DNA of 64,000 nt from an uncultured Pelagibacteraceae bacterium (GTDB taxonomy: Bacteria > Pseudomonadota > Alphaproteobacteria > Pelagibacterales > Pelagibacteraceae). The stretch lies in the NCBI GenBank assembly GCA_902524345.1, contig CABZCX010000005.1:1-64000 (forward strand). The letters are read 5' to 3'. The position numbers were made by a program, and so were the translations under genes. Shown here one piece after another: positions 19,772 to 27,099 of the stretch (positions within the stretch are counted from its first letter, which is position 1; each line of letters opens with the position of its first letter). Under the pieces are notes generated by a model that ran no database searches, was not told the origin of the DNA, and saw nothing but the letters and a program-made list of their open reading frames with translations.

Positions 19772-20434
19772 ATGCGAAATATAGATCAAAAAATTATAAA
19801 ATTTGAACATGAAAAAAATTTAAAAGATAGTGATTTTTTTGTATCAAAAAGTAATAAGCATGTTCATGATTTTTTAAATAATTGGCCGAATTGGGAAAAA
19901 AATCTTGTAAATATATGTGGAGAAAACTTTTCAGGTAAAAGTCATTTAATAAATATTTTTATAAAAAAATTTAAGGGTGTCATTTTTAATGCCGATACAT
20001 TTAATAATGAAACTTTATCAAGCTTAGATATACACGAAAATATAATATTAGAAAATTTGAATAAAGATATAAATGAAAAACTAATTTATACTTTGATAAA
20101 TGCTGTTGAGCAAAATAACAAATATCTTATTATTACTTCATACATACCTTTAACTGAGTTTGATTTTAAATTACATGATCTAAAATCAAGAGCTAGAAAT
20201 TTTTTGATCCAAGATATTCAACAACCTGATGATGAGTTAATTTTTGCACTTTTAGTTAAAAATTTATCAGATCGACAGATAGTAATAGAAAAAAAAATAG
20301 TTGATTATATAGTTAAAAGGATTCATAGATCATATAGTAAAATATTTGATTTTATATATAAGATCGACGAAATGAGTTTAAAAAAAAAGGAATCTATTAA
20401 TATAAATTTAGTTAAGGAAATTTTAGGAGAATAA
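19772..20434 (+). CDS. hdaA: DnaA-related replication inhibitor HdaA
   Basis: A 220-residue DnaA paralogue made of the AAA+ module only, without the C-terminal DNA-binding domain. Walker A is CGENFSGKSHLI (about 49-60). The Walker B region is diverged (DIHENIILENL), and the sensor region SYIPLTEFDFKLHDLKSRARN carries the arginine-finger-like segment. Hda/HdaA proteins act with the beta clamp to stimulate ATP hydrolysis by DnaA and limit re-initiation. The usual clamp-binding peptide near the N-terminus is not obvious here. Translation of aspS begins right after its stop. Confidence 0.83.
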   Translation: MRNIDQKIIKFEHEKNLKDSDFFVSKSNKHVHDFLNNWPNWEKNLVNICGENFSGKSHLINIFIKKFKGVIFNADTFNNETLSSLDIHENIILENLNKDINEKLIYTLINAVEQNNKYLIITSYIPLTEFDFKLHDLKSRARNFLIQDIQQPDDELIFALLVKNLSDRQIVIEKKIVDYIVKRIHRSYSKIFDFIYKIDEMSLKKKESININLVKEILGE

Positions 20435-22219
20435 TTGAACATTTATAGAAGCCATAATTGTGATGAATTAAGGAAAAAAGATGTAGGCAAAAAAGTATTA
20501 CTTTCTGGCTGGATAAATAAAAAAAGAGATCATGGCAATCTTTTATTTGTTGATTTAAGAGATAATTATGGAATTACGCAATGTATAATTGATAAAGAAA
20601 ATCAAAATTTTTCAATTCTTGAAAAAATACAACTTGAAACAGTTATAAAAATTGATGGAGAAGTTGTTAACAGGTCAGATGAGACAATTAATAGAGAAAT
20701 AAATACAGGAGAGGTAGAAGTTGTAATAAAAAATTTTAATATTCTAGGAACATGCAAAGAACTACCAATGCCAGTATTTAGCGATCAAGAATATTCGGAG
20801 GAGATTAGATTAAAATATAGATTTTTAGATTTGAGAAGAAAAAAGATACATGAAAATATTATTCTAAGGTCAAAGGTAATTTCCTTTATAAGAAATGAGA
20901 TGAATAATCTTGGTTTTTTAGAATATCAGACACCAATTTTGACTTCATCAAGTCCTGAGGGAGCTAGAGATTTTCTTGTTCCGAGTAGATTAAATCCGGG
21001 AAAATTTTATGCACTTCCTCAAGCTCCTCAACAATTTAAACAATTAATTATGGTTTCAGGATTTGATAAATATTTTCAAATTGCACCCTGTTTTAGAGAC
21101 GAAGATGCTCGAGCAGATAGGAGTCCAGGTGAGTTTTATCAATTAGACTTAGAGATGTCTTTTGTTGAACAGGAGGATATTTTCAAAGTAGTAGAAACAC
21201 TTTTAGTAAATACTTTTAAAAATTTCTCAAAAAAAAAATTATTACAAAAGAAATTTCCTAGAATTCCTTATAAGGAATCAATGATCAAATATGGAACAGA
21301 CAAACCTGATCTTAGGAACCCTTTAATTATTGACGATATAACTGAAATCTTTTTTAGAGATGATGTTAATTTTGAAATATTTAAAAAATTAGTTAAATCT
21401 GGTTCAAGGGTAAGATGCATAATTACAAAAAATACAAAAAACAAACCTAGAAGTTTTTTTGATGGGATTGATAAATGGGCAAAAGATCAAGGAGCATCTG
21501 GTATGGCTTATTTCACTTTTGAAAAAGATAAAGAAGTCTTTGGAAAAGGACCTGTTGGAAAATTTTTTTCAAAAGAAGCCTTAGTGGAATTAATGAAAAA
21601 AACAGGTGCCAGTATAGGTGATAGTATCTTTTTTGCATGCAATAATCAAAAAGAGCTAGAAACAATTACCGCACTAGCAAGAAATAAAATTGCAAAAGAT
21701 TTAGATTTAATTGATGAAAATATTTTTGCATTTTGTTGGATTGTTGACTACCCAATGTATGAGAGAGACAAAGAGACAAAAAAAATTATTTTTAGTCATA
21801 ATCCTTTTTCAATGCCCCAAGGAGATATAGATAAGATTAATTTTGATAAACCTCTTGAAATTCTGGCTTATCAGTACGACATTGTTTGTAATGGAATTGA
21901 GCTATCATCTGGTGCTATTAGAAATCATATTCCTGAATTAATGTATAAGTTATTTTCTATAGCTGGATATGATAAAAGCCAAGTTGATCGAAAGTTTAGT
22001 GGGATGATAAATGCATTGAATTATGGTGCACCACCACACGGGGGTATTGCTCCAGGTTTAGATAGAATAGTAATGCTTTTGGCAAATGAAAAAAACATAA
22101 GAGAAGTTACAATGTTTCCAATGAACCAAAATGCCCAGGATTTGATGATGAATGCTCCATCAGAAATTAGCGAGGATCAATTAAAAGAATTAAATATTTC
22201 TTTAAAATCGAAAAAATAG
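20435..22219 (+). CDS. aspS: Aspartyl-tRNA synthetase
   Basis: Class II aminoacyl-tRNA synthetase of 594 residues, the usual size of the bacterial type. The OB-fold anticodon domain is at the N-terminus (GKKVLLSGWINKKRDHGNLL). Motif 2 is in CFRDEDARADRSPGEF, a GAD insertion domain follows (about 285-420), and motif 3 is GGIAPGLDRIVMLL near 535-550. The start is a TTG at 20435 placed one base after the hdaA stop and supported by AGGAGA at 20425-20430. The 3' end abuts the NrdJ-like gene with no intergenic base. Confidence 0.96.
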   Translation: MNIYRSHNCDELRKKDVGKKVLLSGWINKKRDHGNLLFVDLRDNYGITQCIIDKENQNFSILEKIQLETVIKIDGEVVNRSDETINREINTGEVEVVIKNFNILGTCKELPMPVFSDQEYSEEIRLKYRFLDLRRKKIHENIILRSKVISFIRNEMNNLGFLEYQTPILTSSSPEGARDFLVPSRLNPGKFYALPQAPQQFKQLIMVSGFDKYFQIAPCFRDEDARADRSPGEFYQLDLEMSFVEQEDIFKVVETLLVNTFKNFSKKKLLQKKFPRIPYKESMIKYGTDKPDLRNPLIIDDITEIFFRDDVNFEIFKKLVKSGSRVRCIITKNTKNKPRSFFDGIDKWAKDQGASGMAYFTFEKDKEVFGKGPVGKFFSKEALVELMKKTGASIGDSIFFACNNQKELETITALARNKIAKDLDLIDENIFAFCWIVDYPMYERDKETKKIIFSHNPFSMPQGDIDKINFDKPLEILAYQYDIVCNGIELSSGAIRNHIPELMYKLFSIAGYDKSQVDRKFSGMINALNYGAPPHGGIAPGLDRIVMLLANEKNIREVTMFPMNQNAQDLMMNAPSEISEDQLKELNISLKSKK

Positions 22220-23044
22220 CTATTTTTTACCTTTGAGACTTATTTTTACATCAGATAAATCGACTAGATTTTTTTTATAATTATTTCTTACAAAGCCTTT
22301 GCTAGTCATATCTTTAACAATTTTTAATAGTTGATTTTGTTCCTCCGGATTTTTTTCATCCAAATTTGTATTTTCATAACTGCCTATTGCTGGGGTGTGA
22401 GCTAAATCTTCTCTATTTTGATAAGATATAGCCAATTCTCTAAAAATATAGTCTAATATTGAAGATGCACTTAAGATTCTATCATTTCCATAAACTTTAC
22501 CAGACGGCTCAAATTTTGTTCCAACAAAAGCATTAATAAATTCATCTAATGGAACTCCATATTGTAGTCCAAGTGATATAGCTATTGCAAAGTTATTCAT
22601 CAATGCTTTGACTAATTCACCTTCTTTACTTGTATCAATAAAAATTTCACCAATTTTACCATCCTCGTACTCTCCTGTATGCAAATATACTTTATGGTCA
22701 CCTATAGTTGCTTTTTGAATATAACCTTTTCTTCTATCAGGCATACTAAATCTTTTACCATTTACATCAGTATTATTAGATGTTTTTTTAATTATATTTT
22801 CTAGACTTTTTGGACCATTTTGTTGGATACTAGATTTAATATTCACATCGGTATTGTTTAAAATTTTTTTGTTGTTTGGATCTAAACTTTTCGTTTTTCT
22901 ATTATCTAGTTTAACATCTAATATTTCAAATTCCCCATCATCTCTTTTTTCTAAATTTTTTAACTCAGTTTCATTTATACTATCTAAATGATGATTTACC
23001 TTAAATGTACAAGTATAATAAGTTTCAACTAAATATTTTGCCAT
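22220..23044 (-). CDS. Stand-alone NrdJ C-terminal-like (TSCPD-type) protein
   Basis: A 274-residue protein whose middle (about 105-215) closely resembles the C-terminal domain of the alphaproteobacterial B12-dependent ribonucleotide reductase NrdJ. The resembling segments are [55 protein letters not shown] and [20 protein letters not shown]. The catalytic barrel, its radical cysteines and the adenosylcobalamin-binding parts are absent; only one Cys (residue 12) is present, so the metal-binding cysteines of TSCPD domains are missing too. The first 100 residues are charged and contain a short internal repeat, LNNTDVNIK and SNNTDVNGK. It is convergent with aspS and divergent from the NDUFA12 gene. 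Function is unknown; a regulatory or scaffold role is possible. Confidence 0.75.
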   Translation of the reverse strand: MAKYLVETYYTCTFKVNHHLDSINETELKNLEKRDDGEFEILDVKLDNRKTKSLDPNNKKILNNTDVNIKSSIQQNGPKSLENIIKKTSNNTDVNGKRFSMPDRRKGYIQKATIGDHKVYLHTGEYEDGKIGEIFIDTSKEGELVKALMNNFAIAISLGLQYGVPLDEFINAFVGTKFEPSGKVYGNDRILSASSILDYIFRELAISYQNREDLAHTPAIGSYENTNLDEKNPEEQNQLLKIVKDMTSKGFVRNNYKKNLVDLSDVKISLKGKK

Positions 23045-23155
23045 AAAACCTCAATTTAAAAATAATTGAATAATTATTTAATTTCTTTATATACAAAAAC
23101 AGATTTTAGTCTAATTTAATTTATACAATTTTAAATTGAAATATTTTAATTTTAT

Positions 23156-23515
23156 ATGTTGACAGTTTTAAAAAAAATTTTCACTTGGTGGAATCGTGAT
23201 ACATTTGGCACAAGATTGAAAACAATTTTTTTTGGAAAACTTGTTGGAAAAGACGATTTTGGAAATAAATATTATGAGAGTAACAAAGGAAAGCGTTGGG
23301 TCATTTATGCTGGAGAAATTGATGCAAGCAAAATACCTGTAGAATGGTATTCATGGATGCACTTCACATCGAATAAAATTGAAAAAAATCATAAACTTAA
23401 CAAATACAAATGGCAAAAACCTCACAAACCTAACTTAACAGGAACAGACTCTGCCTATTATCCGAATAAAGATAAAGACGTAAATGAAAAAAAATATAAA
23501 AGTTGGAAAAATTAA
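23156..23515 (+). CDS. NDUFA12-like complex I accessory subunit
   Basis: A 119-residue homologue of mitochondrial NDUFA12 (B17.2), an accessory subunit of NADH:ubiquinone oxidoreductase found in Alphaproteobacteria. Visible family features are FFTWWN-like KIFTWWNRDTFGTRL, LVGKDDFGNKYYES, KRWVIYAGEIDASKIP, and EWYSWMHFTSN. The C-terminal part has the PHKPNLTGT segment typical of the bacterial members. The last 32 bases overlap the DUF2155 gene in another frame. This gene is a good marker of alphaproteobacterial ancestry. Confidence 0.9.
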   Translation: MLTVLKKIFTWWNRDTFGTRLKTIFFGKLVGKDDFGNKYYESNKGKRWVIYAGEIDASKIPVEWYSWMHFTSNKIEKNHKLNKYKWQKPHKPNLTGTDSAYYPNKDKDVNEKKYKSWKN

Positions 23516-23885
23516 TTTTATAGTTTTATTCTTAGTTTTATTTTTACTTTTCAATCCCTATACTAATTTGAGCTCAAATTCTGATTTGGAAGGCACTGTA
23601 ACTGAAATTAAAGTATTGGATAAAATTAGCTCTAAAAATGTATTAGTGAAACTTAAGAATGGTGATGAAACACGACATAAAGACCTCTCTATAAAAAGTA
23701 TGAAATGTAAAAATTCGGAGTTTGATGATAATCCTGAAATCACAGCATATATTCAAGTAAAAGACCTAAGTAATAAAAATAAAGATGATGTATTCGTATT
23801 TAATAGTTGGATGTTTTCTTCGAGCCCATCGATAGCTCCATTTGATCATCCAGTTTATGACATATGGCTTGTTAAATGTTATTAA
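23484..23885 (+). CDS. DUF2155 family exported protein
   Basis: A 133-residue protein with an N-terminal hydrophobic segment (INFIVLFLVLFLLFNPYTN) that should direct it to the periplasm. The family core is seen in DLEGTVTEIKVLDKISSKNV, the cysteine in IKSMKCKNSE, the VFNSWMFSSSPSIAPFDHPV block and the terminal YDIWLVKCY. Function is unknown. The gene overlaps the NDUFA12 gene and is convergent with accC with a four-base TTAA shared stop. Association with NDUFA12 and accBC is typical of Alphaproteobacteria. Confidence 0.85.
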   Translation: MKKNIKVGKINFIVLFLVLFLLFNPYTNLSSNSDLEGTVTEIKVLDKISSKNVLVKLKNGDETRHKDLSIKSMKCKNSEFDDNPEITAYIQVKDLSNKNKDDVFVFNSWMFSSSPSIAPFDHPVYDIWLVKCY

Positions 23886-25219
23886 ACGATTTTTTCATTA
23901 TCAAGCCAACTTACATTAAAATCAGAATTAATAAACTTTTCATGATTGAGTAATTTTTTATGTAGGGGTATTGTTGTTGTAATTCCATCAATCACAAATT
24001 CATCTAGAGATCTATTCATTCTTTGAATGGCCTCGGTTCTATTTCTACCATGGCAAATTAGTTTACAAATCAAGCTATCATAATATGGAGTAACTTTGTA
24101 ACCTTGAAAAATTGCTCCGTCTACTCTAGTTCTAAATCCTGATGGTTGATTGCACATCGTAATAGTTCCTGGAGACGGTTGAAAATTATTACTTGGGTCT
24201 TCTGCATTAATTCTACACTCTATAGCATGACCTCTTGGGTTAATGTCTGATTGTTGCAAAGCAGTTTCTCCTGTATGTGCTATCCATATTTGCTCTTTTA
24301 TAATATCTATGCCAGTAACCATTTCGGAAACTGGATGTTCTACTTGTACTCTCGTATTCATTTCTAAAAAGTAAAATTTTCCATCTTCATATATAAATTC
24401 TACTGTTCCAGCTCCCTCGTATCCAATTTTACTTACCATACTGACAGTTCTTTCAAAAAGATCTTTTCTAATTTTATCGTTTAAAACTGGACTTGGAGTT
24501 TCCTCAATTAATTTTTGATGTCTTCTTTGAACAGAGCAATCTCTTTCATGTAAATGAACTGTTCTATTTTTTCCAGCTAATATCTGTACTTCAATATGTC
24601 TAGGATTTTGAAAAAACTTTTCAATGTAGACCTCCTCATTACCAAAATATTTTTTTGCTTCTGATCTAGCAGTTGAAAATAATAAATCAAAATCCTTCTC
24701 ATTATGAACTATTTTCATTCCTTTTCCACCACCTCCGCCAGAAGCTTTTATTAAAACTGGAAATCCAATTTTTTTAGAAAGTTTTTTTGCTTCAATCACG
24801 TCATTAACTCCGCCCTCTGATCCTTCAATAACTGGTAAACCATTTTCTTTTGCAATTTTTTTAGCTTGAATTTTGTCGCCCATCATTTCTATATGTTTAG
24901 ATGATGCGCCAACAAATTTTATTTTATTTTCCTCTAGCATTCTAGCAAAGTTTGCATTTTCAGATAGAAAACCATAGCCTGGATGTACAGCTTCAGCTCC
25001 TGTAAGATCTACGGCGGATAACAAAGCCGGTATATTTAAATAACTACTTGCTGGTTGATGTGAGCCGATGCATACACTTTCATCAGCTAATTTCACATGC
25101 ATACTATTTCTGTCAACATCTGAGTGAACAGCTACAGTGGAAATTCCCCATTCTTTACATGCTCTTATTACTCTAACTGCAATTTCTCCACGATTTGCAA
25201 TTAAAATTTTTTTAAACAT
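23882..25219 (-). CDS. accC: Biotin carboxylase subunit of acetyl-CoA carboxylase
   Basis: ATP-dependent carboxylation of biotin on AccB, the first half-reaction of fatty acid synthesis. The 445-residue ATP-grasp enzyme begins KKILIANRGEIAVRVIRACKE. The ATP-binding glycine loop is KASGGGGGKGMKIV (about 159-172). Catalytic elements appear in HLHERDCSVQRRHQKLIEE, EFIYEDGKFYFLEMNTR and QVEHPVSEMVTGIDI. The ATG overlaps the accB stop by one base. The 3' end shares its stop bases with the DUF2155 gene. Confidence 0.97.
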   Translation of the reverse strand: MFKKILIANRGEIAVRVIRACKEWGISTVAVHSDVDRNSMHVKLADESVCIGSHQPASSYLNIPALLSAVDLTGAEAVHPGYGFLSENANFARMLEENKIKFVGASSKHIEMMGDKIQAKKIAKENGLPVIEGSEGGVNDVIEAKKLSKKIGFPVLIKASGGGGGKGMKIVHNEKDFDLLFSTARSEAKKYFGNEEVYIEKFFQNPRHIEVQILAGKNRTVHLHERDCSVQRRHQKLIEETPSPVLNDKIRKDLFERTVSMVSKIGYEGAGTVEFIYEDGKFYFLEMNTRVQVEHPVSEMVTGIDIIKEQIWIAHTGETALQQSDINPRGHAIECRINAEDPSNNFQPSPGTITMCNQPSGFRTRVDGAIFQGYKVTPYYDSLICKLICHGRNRTEAIQRMNRSLDEFVIDGITTTIPLHKKLLNHEKFINSDFNVSWLDNEKIV

Positions 25220-25653
25220 TATTCTAGAATGATTAAGACTTGGCCAAATTCAACAGGTTGTCCATCATTTACCAAAATTTTTTTTACAACACCATTTGAA
25301 GTTGAAGGAACATGATTCATTGTTTTCATTGCTTCAACAATCATAACAGTATCACCTTTTTTAATTTTTTTTCCAACTTCAACAAACTTTTTAGCTCCAG
25401 GTTCAGGTGCATGATATGCAGTTCCAATTATTGGAGATTTAATTTCTATACCAGAAATAATATCATCAGAAATATTCACATCTGGACTTGATGATGAAAC
25501 AAGGCTTGGATTTTGAAATGATTGACTATTAACCGATATACTGTTTTTTGAAACTTTAATTTTTGTATCCTTAACTGTATATTCTAATTCAGTGAGTTTA
25601 AATTCATCTAAATATTCAGTTAATTCTTTAATTATTTTTTTATCAATTTTCAT
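25219..25653 (-). CDS. accB: Biotin carboxyl carrier protein of acetyl-CoA carboxylase
   Basis: Carries biotin between AccC and the carboxyltransferase. The 144 residues have an N-terminal helical part (KIIKELTEYLDEFKLTELEY), a Ser/Asn-rich linker (about 38-60), and a biotinyl domain from about residue 68 (IKSPIIGTAYHAPEPGAK). The biotinylated lysine is in VEAMKTMNHVPS. It overlaps aroQ upstream by 11 bases and accC downstream by one. The aroQ-accB-accC order is typical. Confidence 0.96.
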   Translation of the reverse strand: MKIDKKIIKELTEYLDEFKLTELEYTVKDTKIKVSKNSISVNSQSFQNPSLVSSSSPDVNISDDIISGIEIKSPIIGTAYHAPEPGAKKFVEVGKKIKKGDTVMIVEAMKTMNHVPSTSNGVVKKILVNDGQPVEFGQVLIILE

Positions 25654-26089
25654 TTTTCAAAAGCTTTTGCATAGAAATTATGGCTAAAATATAACCGTCT
25701 ATACCTAATCCAAAAATTCCACCAGTAACTATATCACTAATAAGCGATTTTTGTCTAAATTCCTCTCTCTTATAAATATTTGATATATGTAATTCTATAA
25801 TAGGTTTTTTAAACACATCCAAAGCATCCCTTATAGCAACCGATGTATGAGTGAAAGCAGCAGCATTAATTATAATCCCATCAAATTTTTTTCTAGATTC
25901 TTGAATTATATCCACCAATTCTCCTTCAATATTAGATTGAACAATCTCTACTTTTAAAGCTAATTCGTCTGATTTTTTAGTACAGATTTCTTTTAGTTCT
26001 TTGAAAGTTACTGAGCCATATTGTGATTGTTCTCTTTCACCTAATAGATTAAGATTTGGACCATTAATAATAATTATTTTATTATTCAT
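25643..26089 (-). CDS. aroQ: 3-dehydroquinate dehydratase, type II
   Basis: Converts 3-dehydroquinate to 3-dehydroshikimate in the shikimate pathway. The 148-residue enzyme has the type II signature INGPNLNLLGEREQSQYG near the N-terminus, the active-site loop with the catalytic tyrosine, GIIINAAAFTHTSVAIRDAL, and the histidine-bearing IELHISNIYKREEFR. Length is typical. It heads the aroQ-accB-accC operon and is divergent from thiS across a 16-base gap. Confidence 0.95.
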   Translation of the reverse strand: MNNKIIIINGPNLNLLGEREQSQYGSVTFKELKEICTKKSDELALKVEIVQSNIEGELVDIIQESRKKFDGIIINAAAFTHTSVAIRDALDVFKKPIIELHISNIYKREEFRQKSLISDIVTGGIFGLGIDGYILAIISMQKLLKNEN

Positions 26090-26105
26090 TCAGCTTTTAT
26101 ATACG

Positions 26106-26324
26106 ATGAAAAAAATAAAAAAAATAAAAATTAAAATAAACGGTAGTTTTAAGTTTGTAAAAGACAATACAAATTTATCTGATCTTTTAAAAACTTTGAA
26201 AATACCATTAAAAAAAGTGGCTATAGAGTTAAATCAAGAAATACTAGATAAAAAAAAACTAAATAAACAAATTTTGAAAAATAATGATAAAATCGAAATA
26301 GTTCACTTTATTGGAGGCGGTTAG
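26106..26324 (+). CDS. thiS: Sulfur carrier protein ThiS
   Basis: A 72-residue ubiquitin-fold sulfur carrier for the thiazole half of thiamine. The sequence starts MKKIKKIKIKINGSFK and shows DLLKTLKIPLKKVAIELN and the C-terminal VHFIGGG, whose last glycine would be thiocarboxylated. The ATG at 26106 is preferred; the frame stays open upstream into the antisense of aroQ, which carries no ThiS similarity. ThiG follows directly, and its ribosome binding site lies within the last glycine codons. Confidence 0.9.
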   Translation: MKKIKKIKIKINGSFKFVKDNTNLSDLLKTLKIPLKKVAIELNQEILDKKKLNKQILKNNDKIEIVHFIGGG

Positions 26325-26328
26325 TTTG
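26313..26328 (+). promoter_or_regulatory. Ribosome binding site of thiG embedded in the thiS glycine codons
   Basis: GGAGG at 26313-26317 is eight bases from the TTG at 26326, an ideal spacing. The same bases encode part of the C-terminal glycines of ThiS. This strong Shine-Dalgarno match decides the thiG start over the TTG at 26311. Confidence 0.75.
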
Positions 26329-27099
26329 AAAAAAGATGAATTTATAATTGCTGGAAAAAATTTTAAATCCCGTTTGATTGTTGGTACAGGAAAATATAAA
26401 AGTATGACACAATGTGCTAAGGCAGTAAAGTTATCAGGTGCAAGTATAGTTACTGTAGCTGTAAGGAGAGTTAATATAACTGATAAAAAAAAAGCTCTTT
26501 TAATGGATTATATTGATCCAAAGAAAATCACTTATTTGCCAAACACCGCAGGTTGTTTTAATTCAAAAGATGCTCTAAGAACATTAAGATTAGCAAGAGA
26601 GATTGGAGGATGGAAGTTGGTAAAACTTGAAGTTTTGGGTGATAAGAAAAATTTATTTCCAGACATGATCGAAACACTTAAGTCAACTGAGGTTTTATCT
26701 AAAGAAGGTTTCAAAGTTATGGTTTATTGCAATGATGATCCTTTAATGGCTAAAAGGTTAGAAAATGCAGGAGCTTGTGCAATCATGCCTTTGGCTGCTC
26801 CAATTGGCTCTGGTCTTGGCATACAAAATCACACTAATATTAAAATAATTAGAGGACAAACAAAACTACCTCTAATAATTGATGCAGGCCTTGGACAAGC
26901 CTCAGATGCTACCGTAGCGATGGAGCTTGGATGTGATGGTGTTTTAGTTAACACTGCAATTGCAAAAGCTAAAAAACCTTTTGATATGGCGCTTGCATTT
27001 AAAAATGCAGTTATAGCTGGAAGACAATCTTATCTATCAGGTAGAATTCAAATGAGTCTCATGGGTAGCGCATCATCACCCCGAAAAGGAATTATTTAG
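26326..27099 (+). CDS. thiG: Thiazole synthase ThiG
   Basis: Condenses DXP, dehydroglycine or iminoglycine, and ThiS thiocarboxylate to the thiamine thiazole. With the TTG at 26326 it has 257 residues, the family length. Features are FKSRLIVGTGKYKSM, the Schiff-base lysine region WKLVKLEVLGD, MVYCNDDP, and the phosphate-binding loop IIDAGLGQASDATVAMELGC with GVLVNTAIAKAK. The 3' end overlaps rne by eight bases on the opposite strand. Neither thiC nor other thiamine genes are in the window. SAR11 members are known to need an external pyrimidine precursor, but this cannot be tested here. Confidence 0.94.
   Translation: MKKDEFIIAGKNFKSRLIVGTGKYKSMTQCAKAVKLSGASIVTVAVRRVNITDKKKALLMDYIDPKKITYLPNTAGCFNSKDALRTLRLAREIGGWKLVKLEVLGDKKNLFPDMIETLKSTEVLSKEGFKVMVYCNDDPLMAKRLENAGACAIMPLAAPIGSGLGIQNHTNIKIIRGQTKLPLIIDAGLGQASDATVAMELGCDGVLVNTAIAKAKKPFDMALAFKNAVIAGRQSYLSGRIQMSLMGSASSPRKGII

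Noticed and set aside
23060..23079. 8-base A/T-only inverted repeat in the NrdJ-like / NDUFA12 gap
   Set aside because: It is made only of A and T, apart from the loop, and is expected by chance in this composition.
26001..26105. In-frame upstream extension of thiS
   Set aside because: It is the antisense of the aroQ start region and has no ThiS features; the ATG at 26106 gives the family length.
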